Source: Zarea fungicola
Taxonomy: Eukaryota > Ascomycota > Sordariomycetes > Hypocreales > Cordycipitaceae
Direction: 5' to 3'
Assembly (NCBI GenBank): GCA_900169235.1
Contig: FWCC01000049.1
Coordinates: 30,240-94,239 of the forward strand
Length of the DNA: 64,000 nt
Both the position numbers and the translations under genes were made by a program. The stretch's first letter is position 1; each line of letters starts with the position of its first letter. This document shows, piece by piece, positions 33,887 through 44,612 of the stretch. Under the pieces are notes generated by a model. It was not told where the DNA came from, ran no database searches, and saw nothing but the letters and a program-made list of their open reading frames with translations.

Positions 33887-35398
33887 TCATTTTCCTCTCC
33901 CCCTTCCCCTACCTCCACGCCCTCTTCCTCTCCCTCCGCGTTTCCCACCGCCACCCCTAGCAGTCTTCCTCTCATCATGCCTCTCGTAAAGCCTCTCCTC
34001 ACCAAAAGCGCCTTCACCAAACCGCATGTAGTTCACCAAACCGCGGTCTACAACTGCCACCAACACGTTCCGATGCCCGTGCTTCAACCTTTGATACAGC
34101 CGTCCAGGTCCAGTCCATGCTGGATTGCTGCTCGGCTCGCTCAGCGGCGTCGATTCCAGCAGTGCCGTCATCTCTTCTAGTGTGGGCAGGCTGTGAAACC
34201 CCGTGTCCGATACCGCGATGCGAAAATCAGGCAGCGGTGGGCTGCGCTTCGAAAAGGGCACAGGTCCGCCCGTCTTCCAGACGTGAAAGAAAATCTTGTA
34301 TGGGCCCTCTGGGCCACCAGATGTTGAGGAGGCCTCAGTTTGTGTCGTGCTTCGTCGCGGTTTGTGTCGCGGAAGCAGACTAAGCTGCTCGTATATGGGC
34401 CTGTACGCCCGGTAGAGGCCTGGTGATACCATGGGCCCAAAGCAATGCTTCTTGGGCTCCCTTTGCTTCTCCTGAGTTCTCGTCGCCGCCGTGCTCCAGC
34501 CTACCATGGCAAAGAGCCACTGCCACAGCGGAACGCCGGCAGCCGCCGTAGCATCTGGGCTGTCTGTATCTACCGGTGTCTGCTGCTGCTCGGGGCAGCG
34601 CAGCACATGGAATCCGGCTCGCTTCAAATTCGTAAAGACCTGATATCGCGGCAGGGACACCTTGCCCTGTTCGCCCTCCTCACCAATGAGCAGCGAGTAC
34701 GCCGCCTCCAGACTCAGGGGCAAGCCAAAGTCATAATTGTCCGGTCCCCTGTCTGCTGCTCCTTCCTCCACCGGTGCTACGAGCTCGTCCAGCTCCCTGT
34801 ACGGCCACCACAGATCCAGCGTACCGCGCTCGACCATGTGCAGCGCCTCCTCTGGCAGCAGCCACAGCCGTCCCACGCCGGGCTTTTGCGCCGCGGTGCA
34901 ATTGACGCCCACCGGCACCGACCGGCCAATGTCCTTCATCCAGCTGCCTCGCTCGTGCTCAATGACGACGACACGGTTCCGCAGATTCAGACGGCCATCA
35001 TCCTGCCGCGGGTCGGCCGCGCCAGCAACATTGCCCCCGCCTTCGCCTGGCCTTCCATCTTCGCTGTTGCTACTGGCGCTCCAGAAATCGGGCACGTACC
35101 ATCCGCGCACCCACGAGTCGCCGCGGTGTATGCGCGTGTAGCTCAGCACGTCCTCGAGCGCGCGGCGGCTCGTCTCGAGCACATCGTCCTGGGCACGCGT
35201 GCCGTGTGATTCAAAGTCCTTTTCACCCTTTCGGATGGACTTGTTGGAGACACCCCGCTTGTCAAACATGCTCATGAAGAGCTTGTAGTCGGGCATCTCG
35301 TCCTCCATGGCTTCCTCCGCAGCGGCGGCACCGTCAACACCACCGGCGCTAGGTGGACCTGCGATAAGGTTTGGATTGTCGTCATCGTCAAAAGACAT
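33887..35398 (-). CDS. SEN54: tRNA-splicing endonuclease subunit Sen54
   Basis: Single exon, 503 aa, ATG at 35398 (MSFDDDDNPNLIAG); upstream in-frame codons lack protein character. Sen54 is a structural subunit of the Sen2-Sen34-Sen15-Sen54 complex, which cuts introns out of pre-tRNAs. The N-terminal Sen54 domain is recognisable in YKLFMSMFDKRGVSNKSIRKGEKDFE, followed by RALEDVLSYTRIHRGDSWVRGWY. After a fungal insert come VVVIEHERGSWMKDIGR and GVGRLWLLPEEALHMVERGTLDLWW. The C-terminal endonuclease-like fold follows (LSLEAAYSLLIG...LPRYQVFTNLKRAGFHVLR...YKIFFHVWK...FRIAVSDTG). The end is a Gly/Arg-rich RGG-like tail (GGKRGGRGRGRGGRGRGRGK), which suits RNA contact. The 5' end faces an intron-containing tRNA gene 391 bp away. 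Confidence 0.9.
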   Translation of the reverse strand: MSFDDDDNPNLIAGPPSAGGVDGAAAAEEAMEDEMPDYKLFMSMFDKRGVSNKSIRKGEKDFESHGTRAQDDVLETSRRALEDVLSYTRIHRGDSWVRGWYVPDFWSASSNSEDGRPGEGGGNVAGAADPRQDDGRLNLRNRVVVIEHERGSWMKDIGRSVPVGVNCTAAQKPGVGRLWLLPEEALHMVERGTLDLWWPYRELDELVAPVEEGAADRGPDNYDFGLPLSLEAAYSLLIGEEGEQGKVSLPRYQVFTNLKRAGFHVLRCPEQQQTPVDTDSPDATAAAGVPLWQWLFAMVGWSTAATRTQEKQREPKKHCFGPMVSPGLYRAYRPIYEQLSLLPRHKPRRSTTQTEASSTSGGPEGPYKIFFHVWKTGGPVPFSKRSPPLPDFRIAVSDTGFHSLPTLEEMTALLESTPLSEPSSNPAWTGPGRLYQRLKHGHRNVLVAVVDRGLVNYMRFGEGAFGEERLYERHDERKTARGGGGKRGGRGRGRGGRGRGRGK

Positions 35399-35789
35399 TT
35401 CTAGAATATGCTTGTGATTTTTTGTTTCGTTTTCTTTATGAAGGTGGAGCGTTAGAGCAATCGCAAATTGTCGGCCAATTGAAAAAGTTGCTCTGGGCTC
35501 AAGCTCCAAGTTTCACTGAAAGCGTTCAATGGGATAATGCGTGCCTGTTTGTCAAGTAAAAATGCAATGTAGGAATACAGGGGTATCAATTATTTCTCAT
35601 AGTCTGCTTCGTAGTCAGCGAAAGCAACTGTCAATGGTTGGGAAGGAGTCGAGCCGGCAAACATGAAATATTCAAAACAGTCACTCTCGCCTCATCGGGC
35701 AAAATCAAAAAGTGGGATTCAGAGCAGACTTCACAAGCAGTCCACTGCAGTCCGTATAATACTAAATAACCTCGCCTCTTTCAACAATT
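35399..35789. other. SEN54 to tRNA-Leu spacer
   Basis: Divergent upstream region of SEN54 and of the tRNA gene. No coding sequence or clear motif was seen. Confidence 0.5.
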
Positions 35790-35912
35790 GCGAGTCTGGC
35801 CGAGTGGTTAAGGCGTTGTGTTTAGGACAGTCTGTTTCCCTGTGGAGAGACGATAGAATATCCAAAACCGCAATGGGCATCGCCCGCGTAGGTTCGATCC
35901 CTACGGCTCGCA
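35790..35912 (+). tRNA. tRNA-Leu (anticodon UAG) with 41-nt intron
   Basis: The acceptor arms GCGAGTC (35790-35796) and GGCTCGC pair over seven positions, one G-T, with A as discriminator. The A box TGGCCGAGTGG (35797-35807) and B box GGTTCGATCC (35891-35900) are present. The anticodon stem TTGTG pairs with CGCAA (35869-35873). The loop TTTAGG plus C gives anticodon TAG. The intron is 35827-35867, directly after position 37, the canonical site. The long variable arm GGGC-atc-GCCC is class II, as expected for leucine. The exact intron end is uncertain by a base or two. Confidence 0.92.
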
Positions 35913-36714
35913 TTGCATTAATTTTTTGCCAATTTTTTTTTTCTTCTAGCTCTGCTCGTTTTATTTTAAAGTAAAGAAATAAATAAGATTGCATGCATGG
36001 AGTTTTGTTTTTTGCTCTTTTTGGCTACAGTGAATAGATTCTCAACCAAAAGATGAGTGTTTCTGACTGTCGTGCGACATGTCTTGTCGGACGGTGTGGG
36101 CTCTCTGGTTCGTCTCATCTTGCTTGGTTCACCCCTCCGACATGTTTGCTTTGTGAATCTTGCCAGACTATTATACAGCTGTATCCCTCCCGGGCGCGAA
36201 ACTACCAAGTATTTCAGAGGCATCTTGGTACTTCATGGGTTTAATAGTATTACTTTTATTTGTACTGAGAGCTGGACAGATGCCCACGTGCAGCCTTTCG
36301 CGGTCTTATTGCCACTGTACCCGAAAATACCCCCTACCCTAAATGCTGATGCCAATGCCAATGTCACCCAGCGCCAGCCAGTACCGTCCCGTCCCTGCCG
36401 CAAACGCCGTAACCAATAAATGCCCGATCCCAACGCTTTGTCCGCCAAAATCTGCAAAAAAAAATTAATTTCCGCAACGCCTCCCTATGTGTGTGTCTAT
36501 GTACGAGATGAAAAAGGGTCGTCCCAATCCGTTGTCTGCCTGCCCGGGACGTACGATGAATAAAGTACAAAGCCCCAGCAGCCTGATACTGCCATGTGGC
36601 CTTTGATGTGACGATGATGCCTTGCTAAATGCTGCGTTTGTAAACGGCAACTCACCCCTGGGATAGTGCGACGTACAACAAACCCGCAGTCGCCATCCGA
36701 TATGCGCCAACCAA
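35913..36714. other. Intergenic between tRNA-Leu and the arrestin-like gene
   Basis: Apart from the Pol III terminator, no gene is seen. It contains one CACGTG hexamer near 36286. Frames such as 36057-36419 have no recognisable features. Confidence 0.5.
35922..35927 (+). terminator. Pol III oligo-T terminator of the tRNA-Leu gene
   Basis: A run of six T begins ten bases after the tRNA discriminator base, and a second, longer T run follows from about 35933. Confidence 0.75.
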
Positions 36715-38096
36715 TCACTCAATGAATGGTTTCTTCTGGCCGCCAACAGTACAGAGTCCAAGAGCGCGAATAGCATCGCGGTCGTTGGCTAGAATAATGG
36801 TTCGTGCAGGCAGCATGGGGTTATTAGGATCGACGTGGGACGCATCCTTGGCGGCTTGTTCAATCGCGTCCATCTCCGCCTTGCACCCTTGCTGGTCCAA
36901 GGGGCAAATCACAACGGGCTGTCGAATGACAATGTCGCGCGCACCACTTAATTGAACCTGGAATGTGCCCATGTTAGTAAAACGATACTTGCGGACTTGG
37001 TTTTTTTTCTGCATTGCGACGCACCTTGACGTTTAAGAAAAACTCAATCTTGTATAATGTTGATTGTGTTGTAAATGTTGTCACTTCATAGAGGGGAAAG
37101 GCCGGCTTGCCCCGCTTGATGATTCCGTCTGGATCGCGAAGGTCCTTGGAGGGAAAGCAAAGACCGATATTTGTAGCGTAGCCGGCTTCAGGCATCTTAG
37201 TCTTGACAACCTGCACCTGCTTCGAGAGCTTGTTGATTTTCTTGGTCGGCTCGTCCCCTTCCGGGTTGTATGTGATTTCCTCTTCCACCACCAGCGTAAT
37301 TTTGTCTATCGAGACCTTTTTGGCCTTTGCCGCCCAGTCCAGATTGGGCGACACTTTTATGTATACGGTAATGGGGTCCCCCGGCCCATAGCTCCATTTC
37401 GGCAGGCTGATGCCCAGATGAACGAGATTGTCTGATGTGACGAGTTTCGACTCGGGCTTGTTGTACATGCCGAATGTAGACAGCGTGTCGTAGCGCTGTA
37501 GCGGCATGGGGAAGGTGTACTTGTACTGGTTGCTGTGGCCCTGCTGTACCGTGACAACAATTTCGTAAAACGTTTCGGCCGTCCTGCTTGGCAGTTGCAG
37601 CGAGGCGGGTGGTATGCGGCGATTCGTCTCCTCTCCGCCGCGGCCAAAGGGGATAAACAGGACAAACGGGAGGTCCATGGCGACGACGCTCTCAGCTTCC
37701 TTTCCTGATGAACAGCGAAAGAGTAGGACCTCCTTACCGACCACGTCCGTTGTGTCCTTCCTGGCCGTGCCAAGATGTCGCTTTGCCAAGTTGTCCGCAT
37801 CGGGATGTATTGTTTCTCGGCGATGTAATGCTATTCGAACGAGGGAGACCGGGACCGGCATGGAGAAGCCTTGCCCAGGCCGAATTTCAACTTTGCCTTC
37901 AACGCGGGGCTGTTCCGGCGCAGGAAAGAGAGAGTCCGGGTCAGCGCTTTTTGTTCTTGAGACTTGGGGGGGGGGCTGATGATGAAGACGTGCGCAGCGC
38001 GGCACTTACCAATGTTGCAGAAATTCCGGGGTAGCCCACGAGGAAGCCGCTGTTGGGAGGCCCGGAGACTCTCACACTCGCCGGAGCGGTCGCCAT
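36715..38096 (-). CDS. Arrestin-like (S-antigen N-domain) protein
   Basis: Three exons: 38010-38096, 37025-37909 and 36715-36957, giving 404 aa. Intron 1 runs from GTAAGT to AACAG and joins GYPGISATL to PRVEGKVEIRP. Intron 2 (67 nt) has donor GTGCGT, branch TACTAAC and acceptor TTCCAG, joining FFLNVK to VQLSGARDIVI. The beta-sandwich character fits fungal arrestin-like proteins: VRVSGPPNSGFLVGYPG start, LLFRCSSGKE, LPFVLFIPFG, LPSRTAETFYEIVVTV and KWSYGPGDPITVYIKVSP. These commonly act as adaptors for ubiquitin ligases in transporter or receptor turnover. No PPxY motif is evident in the translation, so a Rsp5-adaptor role is not shown. Subfamily unassigned. Confidence 0.8.
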
Positions 38097-39901
38097 GGTG
38101 TCATGCGGGCTGCTACAACTGAGTCGCGGAGGGGCAGAGCAGTTGTGCGCGGCGTCGTTGTCTTGCTGGATAAGTGCAGCGCACTCTCAATATCATGGGT
38201 ATTGTTTCGCCGCTGTGCTGTTGTATAGATGCCAGACCAGGGTCGGGGTCGGGCGACCGGTGCAGCGGAGGGTGACGAGGAAGCTCAAGGATACTGGCGG
38301 AAGGTGTGGGGGGGGCGCTTTTGGTTGACGAATGCTTATTAGCAAGAGAGTACGTAGTGTCGTAGATGGGAAAACTAGCGGATGCTGTGAGAGATGCGCT
38401 GGGTCATGACCTGGATGAGTGATGGATATAGATGATTTGACCGATAGAAACGAGCGAGGAGGGGAAGGAGAAATAAAAGTCGAGACGGCGCAAAAACGAT
38501 GATTTGGCAAGCGAGGCGGTCGGTTGAACAACAGAAAACGGTTGAGGCTGGCGTCAAGCTGAGAAAGGCTGCATTTAGCGTCGCCTTTTTGGGTGCCTTG
38601 ATTCTGGTGGTGATCCTCTCTGTATCCGCTGGCAGTTACTACCACTGGGCGATAAATACCGGAGCAGTCAGCAGCATTCAATAGTGTTGACTTTGAGCGC
38701 TGGATTTAGGCCATCTGACTAGGCTATCCAATTTTTCTTTTCCGTCTTTTTGGTGCTGAAACAACTGGAAACGAAATGGGCCAGATGCTCTCTTCCGGAT
38801 TGGGCCTTGTAGCGCGTGTCCAGCTAAAGCTTACGCAACAGACAGGGCAGGGCTGGACAAGAACAACCTAATGACGGAATGATGCGGAATACAGCAGGAG
38901 CGCAAGGCAAAAAACACGAAAACAGAAATTGCTGCGATGTTTGGAATCCTTGAATGCTCCTTGTTGTGCCAGATTTTGTATGTGTGCGAGTGAGATGCGA
39001 CGAGATGAACGAGGCGAACTTGGATGAGAAACACATGACGACGCTTGTTTGGCGGGGAATACAGGCCACTTTCACTCCAGCCTTCACCCGTTTTGAAAAC
39101 TGTCAGTGAGCACGCTCTGGTGCCACCGATGATCACCATGCGCCAGCAGACCAGCCGTCTCACGGAAACCATCTTTTGGTCTAGCAAACCTGCCTTGGTA
39201 TACCGAGGTGATTACAGGATAATCAGGGCATCTGGCTACTAGCTAGACATATCTGATTGGGCGCCTTGTGTTTCTTTAGGCTCGGCCGGCTCGCCCATGT
39301 CTCACCCAAGGCAGTCTGGGCAGCCACTGGGCTGACCGCTACAATAAAACAAGACAGAGAGACTGGGGCCGTCAATTCATAATAATATAACACCCCTGAA
39401 TTTATCTTTTTTTTCTTGCAGGTTTTCACGGTATTGAGAGTTAAAAAAAACTTATCTACAGAGTACTTTTAACCGAATTGCTGTTTGCCATGTGTCTTGA
39501 CCTGGCCAAAGGTAACCTTGCAGAGTATCAACATGCATGGCAGATCCAATTATACAAATTCCTTGACATTTACTTAAAAAAAAATCTTGTTTCAATCTCT
39601 GTTTCTTACTGCCCACAGTCCCACCCATGTTCGTCGTCTATTCAAGCACATACGTCGCTGTAGCCTGTGGGCGCAGTGGAACGGTGCCTTGTTGGTGTTG
39701 AAATGCCGCTAAACTTACAGTAGACAAGCGCTGGGAATACGGGAACTGTTCTGGTAGTGCTGCAGGGGCGTAGAGGCTCTGTCACCGGCCCTCCACAACC
39801 CAACCTCTGCCTCCAAGCTCCTCCAAAAGTTTCGTCACGGCCACACAGTCTCACGACGTGCCATCGTTCCTACCACAGTCAGACGCAATTGAACAGGCGC
39901 A
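38097..39901. other. Divergent intergenic region of 1.8 kb
   Basis: Upstream of the arrestin-like gene and of the cyclophilin gene. A 61-codon frame at 38499-38684 encodes one hydrophobic helix but overlaps the likely promoter or 5' UTR and is not accepted as a gene. No RNA gene was seen. Confidence 0.5.
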
Positions 39902-40477
39902 ATGTCCGTAACGCTCCATACCTCCATGGGCGACCTCAAAATCGAGGTATTTTGCGAGAGTGTGCCCAAAACTGCAGAGGTAAGCTTTCTCTTCTCCTCT
40001 CTCTCCATGCAAACCAAAACCCTCCAAGTAACTAGTTAACATGGGGCTCAGAACTTCCTCGCTCTCTGCGCCTCCGGATATTACGACAAGTCGCCCTTTC
40101 ACCGCCTCATCCCCAACTTCATGATACAGACCGGCGCGCCGGCCACCACTTCACCTCCCGAGAACCCCAAGGGCGGACGTTCCATCTGGGGCGGCACCTT
40201 TGACGACGAGATCCGGCCAGCGCTGCGCCATGCCGACCGCGGCATAGTCTCCATGGCTAACAAGGGCCCCAGCACAAACGGCTCCCAGTTCTTTGTCCTG
40301 TTTGACAAGGCGGCGCATCTGGACGGCCTGAATACTGTGTTTGGCAAGGTCATCGGCGACGAAGGGTTCGCTACGCTGGCCAAGATGGAGGCTGTCGACG
40401 TTGATAAGAAGAGTCGGCCCAAGACGCCGTTTTGCATCGAGCGCGTGACGATTCATGCAAACCCACTGGCAGGCTGA
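39902..40477 (+). CDS. Peptidyl-prolyl isomerase, PPIL3-type cyclophilin
   Basis: Two exons, 39902-39979 and 40052-40477 (GTAAGC...CTCAG, phase 0), 167 aa, close to the size of PPIL3. It starts MSVTLHTSMGDLKIEVF with no targeting signal, as in small nuclear or cytosolic cyclophilins. The active-site motifs SPFHRLIPNFMIQTG (catalytic Arg, Phe, Gln) and NGSQFFVLF are present. The position that is Trp in cyclophilin A is His (AHLDGLNTVFGKV), as in PPIL3, which predicts weak cyclosporin binding. PPIL3-type proteins are found with the spliceosome. The assignment rests on length, the N-terminus and the His substitution. Confidence 0.88.
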
Positions 40478-41145
40478 ATCATGTGAAAAAGAAAGGGTTT
40501 ATTGGATCCGCGCAAGGAACAAAGTAGAAACAAAGCACGCAAGTTACCAGCTACGGCTGGTTGTGCCAACCGGCCGCCCCGTTTACGCGCATTATGCAGC
40601 CCTCGCGGCGAGGAGATTGCCCAGATGGTTAAAATACGGGCTTGCCGACTCCAAAAAAAAAGAGGATGCCGCAGAGCAAACATACAGCATACATGCTGAC
40701 CACGAGATCGCGCTGTGCAGCTCAGTAACCACGGCCAGTCCCCGTCATATGGTTTGAGAACGCAATCACGACAGCAAGCACAGGTGGGACACAAAATGTA
40801 CATCGAAATAACAATAATAGAAAGCAGCAGCCTTCCATTTGGCATGCCATGACATGAATTCGTTCCATTGCTTTTTATGTTTGTGCCGTGTCCGACTAAC
40901 CCATTGACAATAACCCGTCCACGCTCCATGAAAAGTTTTTCTGTTGAAAACACCAACACCCATATTTCTGAAGAGAGACAACCTCCCATGAAAGCAAAAC
41001 AATGATCTATCTACCGCCATCTCACATAGCAAAAAAAAAAAAAAAAGAGCGCCATTCCGCGTTTTTACCTGGCAAAGGAATATTATGTAAAGACTAGGGG
41101 AAAAAAGTAAGAGGGGAAGAAGAAGAGAATCTCAACATCATAAAC
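40478..41145. other. Convergent intergenic region
   Basis: 3' flanks of the cyclophilin and HSF genes, with an A run near 41031-41046. Frames on both strands lack features. Confidence 0.55.
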
Positions 41146-43370
41146 TCAAGTCGTGCGTTGTCGCTTAGAGCCTCTGCCAGGACTTTTCATATCGTCTCGT
41201 TGAATCTCCTCTGTCCCTGTTGGACTTGGCGTCTCGTTTGTTTTTGGTAGATCCGATGTCTCCGCCACGCCAGCGGCAGCGTCAGCGTCAAGGTTGAAGT
41301 TAAAGTCGCCCGCGTCGCCAAAGTTGCCATCGTGCAGGAATGCATCGCTATTGAAGTACTGGTCCAGGTCCACGTTGGGCGCGTCAAAGAACCCATCGGC
41401 CCCATCCAGCCCGGGGATGCGACCGGAGGGACTCAACGGACCCAACAGCTCACCAAGCTCACTTATTTTGGCATCTTGGTCGTTCTGCAGACGCTGCAAT
41501 CGTTCCAGCTCATCCTTGTTGGCATTAATGTGGCTGAGTGACGGGGCGGGCATGACAGGTGATCGCATAATGGGAGATAGGGATGGTGGACTCGGCCTAG
41601 AGCTGACATGAGGCTGGGGCGTGGCCGAGGCGGATGGCGGCGGTTGTGTGCGGGACCGGCTTGGCGGCGCTGCCGATGAGCCAGGCGTTGTGGACGTTGG
41701 AGAGGCTTGGCCAGCCATAAAGTTGACAAGCTGGCTGCGCTGGTCGTTATTCAGTGTGTTGGGCGCGTTGGCGACGAGCTCAGCCGCCCCGGGATCCAGC
41801 GCCGTAGGGTTGCTCGTGGCGTTGTGGTCGTTGATAATCTTCATCATGCGCTCTTGCGGGTTGCTTTCCAGCTCTTGACGCAGCGACGGGGGTGTATCCG
41901 AATCTAGAAGCTCCGTTACGTGACCCATTTCCGGATTATGTATGCTAGCTGACTGATAATTCGAAGTAGACGAAGAGCGGCTTTGCTGTGCGGGTACCTG
42001 CTGGCCAGGAATCGGCGGTAGCAGGCCTCTAGCACGCTTGCCCATGGGACCGCCAAGGGCACCCGAAGTGTCCATTTGTGTCTGAATAAAGTCGCCCAGG
42101 TCCACGACGCTACCATGTCCCTGCTGACCCTGGTTTGTCAGCATACTGGAGATGATATCGCTGACATTCTGAGTGCCGCTCTGGTCTTCAAGTGTCTTCC
42201 TAAAGACATTGGCAAGAAAGTTTAGAATGGCGTTGATGGAGTTTTGGTGCCGGTCGTGTTGGCTCTGGAACATAAGCGCTTGGTTGTATAATTCATGGTT
42301 GTTCCGTTGGAGTGAGTTGATGGCACCGAGAATTAGTTTTTGTTGTTCTCTGACCTTTTGAAGTTCATCCCTGATAAGTGAAATTTCCTTCTTAGGCGGA
42401 GGTGCGTTCTCAGTGGATGGAAGCGAGCGGCCGGCCTGGGCATTTGAGTTGCTTGGCCCAGGGAGCCCCGTGGGATCCTCATTTGCACCCTCCTCGTCGC
42501 TATCTGCACGACCAGAACCAGAATTCTTCGAAGCAGTCTCCTTCTTCCCTCTAGGCTTATTGATGAGCCAGAGCAAGTTTGGATGACCCCTTCTGAAGTA
42601 GGGGTTGGAGTATTCGCTAGGGCTTTTATTTTTCCTCTCACTTGCGCGCATTGAGTTGTCAGACAAGCCAACGCACTTGTGAAAACCGTACATATTGAGT
42701 TGCCGCACAAACGAGGCATAGTTGTTGTGCTTGAACAGCTCAGGGATTAATGTTTTGGCAAATTCGTCCTCGTCCAGCACAATGAATGAGTCGCCCTTTT
42801 CCGACCAGCGGATAAGATCCTCATTCTTACGCTCCTCCAGGAAACTATACAGGTCAGTTTCCACTCAACGAGCCAGGGTTAGGGGATACAAACGTACCTG
42901 CTAAGCTTCTGCACAAACGGAGGAATCTGCTTGCGCTTAACATGTGCCTCTCTTTTAGCCTGGGCGGCCAATTCCTCCAACTTCTCGACACTATCCTCCT
43001 CTGTGGCATGATCACCATTTGGCTGCTGAATTAAAGCGCCCTCATTTTCACCAAAGCTGGCCCAGGGATCTGTAGTCGCATCGTATCGTTGATTCGTCGG
43101 TTGCAGCGCCTGGTTCATCTGGCGGCGAGCTACGGCATTTGACGGCCCAGGAACTGGCGACTGGAACTGCGCCGCGTTTGGTGCCATGAGATATGGGTTT
43201 GGTGCATATGAATTGTTGTCGAGAAAGACCGATGGATCCGGGTTACCGTTCCAGCGCGTCATCGCATCGGACACGCCGTCAGCTGTGAATTGTTGTGGCA
43301 TGCCATGCGGAACGGGGACAACTGGTGACGCGCCGGGGGCCGTTCTTTTTCTCGAATTTGGCGCCGACAT
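41146..43370 (-). CDS. HSF1: Heat shock transcription factor
   Basis: Two exons, 42898-43370 and 41146-42844 (GTACGT...TATAG), 723 aa. HSF binds nGAAn repeats as a trimer and drives heat and proteotoxic stress genes in the nucleus. The DNA-binding domain spans about residues 150-255 and is split by the intron inside QKLSS. It shows IPPFVQKLSSFLEE, LIRWSEKGDSFIVLDEDEF, LPELFKHNNY-like IPELFKHNN, the recognition helix ASFVRQLNMYGFHK and PYFRRGHPNLLWLI. A coiled-coil trimerisation region (HR-A/B) lies near 310-375 (ISLIRDELQKVREQQKLILGAINSL...NSINAILNFLANVF). The N-terminal and C-terminal parts are disordered and acidic, with DADAAAG-type residues near the end as possible activation regions. The intron inside the DNA-binding domain is at a normal phase (2). 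Confidence 0.95.
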
Positions 43371-44612
43371 TATTGTTTATCTGAAAGGGAACGTTATGCG
43401 ATTTCATGAGCTTGCCGAGTGGCAGCGACGAGTTGGTCGTATCAATGCCCTTCTGTTGGAGGGCTTGGGCTGGCTAAGTGTCGTGGTTGATGTGCCAAGC
43501 CAGGAGGCGGATGTTGATATTCAATCTCGCAATGGGCAAGGGGACCAGAGAGTTGGGCAGGTGCTTGTGACCCACGAGGCCAGGTACCCGGAAAGGCGTC
43601 GCAATTCTCCAAATAAAGCGTGATTGCGATGGATCGCGGCAGTTGATGGTCTAGATCGCGTTGTCTCTGGGGCAGAACGGGGTGCGTGCCGAAAAGCAAT
43701 AGGAGCAATGCTGTTGGTGCCGTTACAGTATTCGTGTCTTTCGTACGGTCTGGCGTCGTTTCAGTGGTACAGCAAGTCCGCGGTCGAAGCAAAGGGCAAA
43801 ATTGTTCAAGCTCCGCCGTTGGTTGAGCCGTTGCTGAGAATCAAGTCGCTCTGGGGCTCCGCCTTAATCTTTTTTGCGGCTGCGGTGTCTCGGTACTCGG
43901 AGAAAAGGGGCTGGCCGCTTTTGGTAAAGTAATATTCGCAAGCTTGTAGGAGTATATAGACTCTCTAAAATAAAACAAAAGATGGAGCAGGCCAATATTC
44001 CGTCGCTGAAGCTCTTGTGTCTCGTATAAAGCTGGCAAACGTTTTCGTTGATATGCCTGATAAAGGTTCTGGACCAAAATACAGCCAAAAATTAGCGGGC
44101 GGATTGACAGCGATAGAGCCTTGCCCCGGTTCTGGCCAATTATGAGCGATGCTGATCAGTCCGCTATGAACAAAAAGTGAAAGCTGTCAACTTGCACGTG
44201 ACTCATGGCGGGGCAGACTTCCACTGCTTTACATGTAATGACGTTTGCTTAAATGCTTATTATCTTGACATGTTGCGTAGGGGTTTCCTTATTATTAAAT
44301 TTAGGGTTTCTTTTTGCTGGAGCTTGGTGGCATCATTAAATTGACCACGTGTCTATTTATGGAAGTGGTGCCTGTTGTTTCGTCGTCCTCCTTTTGTGAA
44401 GGCGCACTGCAATAACCTTGTCACGGACTTGGTACAAAGTACTCCGTACGTAGCCAGTACTAGGCACCTACTAAATCTTCATCCTAATATGTCGGCGATG
44501 CGTTTCTTCGGCAGCCCATTGCGCATACTCTACGACCCCCCCAGACAATAATAGAATTCACTTGATATAGACAAATTTACTTGTAAAGGGTATCAATTGT
44601 ACTTCAGCCGTC
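43371..44612. promoter_or_regulatory. Upstream region of HSF with E-box and bZIP-like motifs
   Basis: The 1.2 kb between the HSF start and the CWC27 stop has no credible gene. About 825 bp upstream of HSF, CACGTG (44195-44200) overlaps TGACTCA (44199-44205), a Gcn4/CPC1-type element. A second CACGTG is at 44346-44351. A relation to HSF control is inference, and the motifs are also near the 3' end of CWC27. Confidence 0.35.

Noticed and set aside
38499..38684. 61-codon frame with one hydrophobic helix
   Set aside because: It is short, in the upstream region of the arrestin-like gene, without homology or splice context; a chance frame is more likely.
44195..44351. E-boxes as Pho4 sites for GDE1 phosphate control
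   Set aside because: They are nearly 28 kb from GDE1; no CACGTG was noticed in the GDE1 upstream region.
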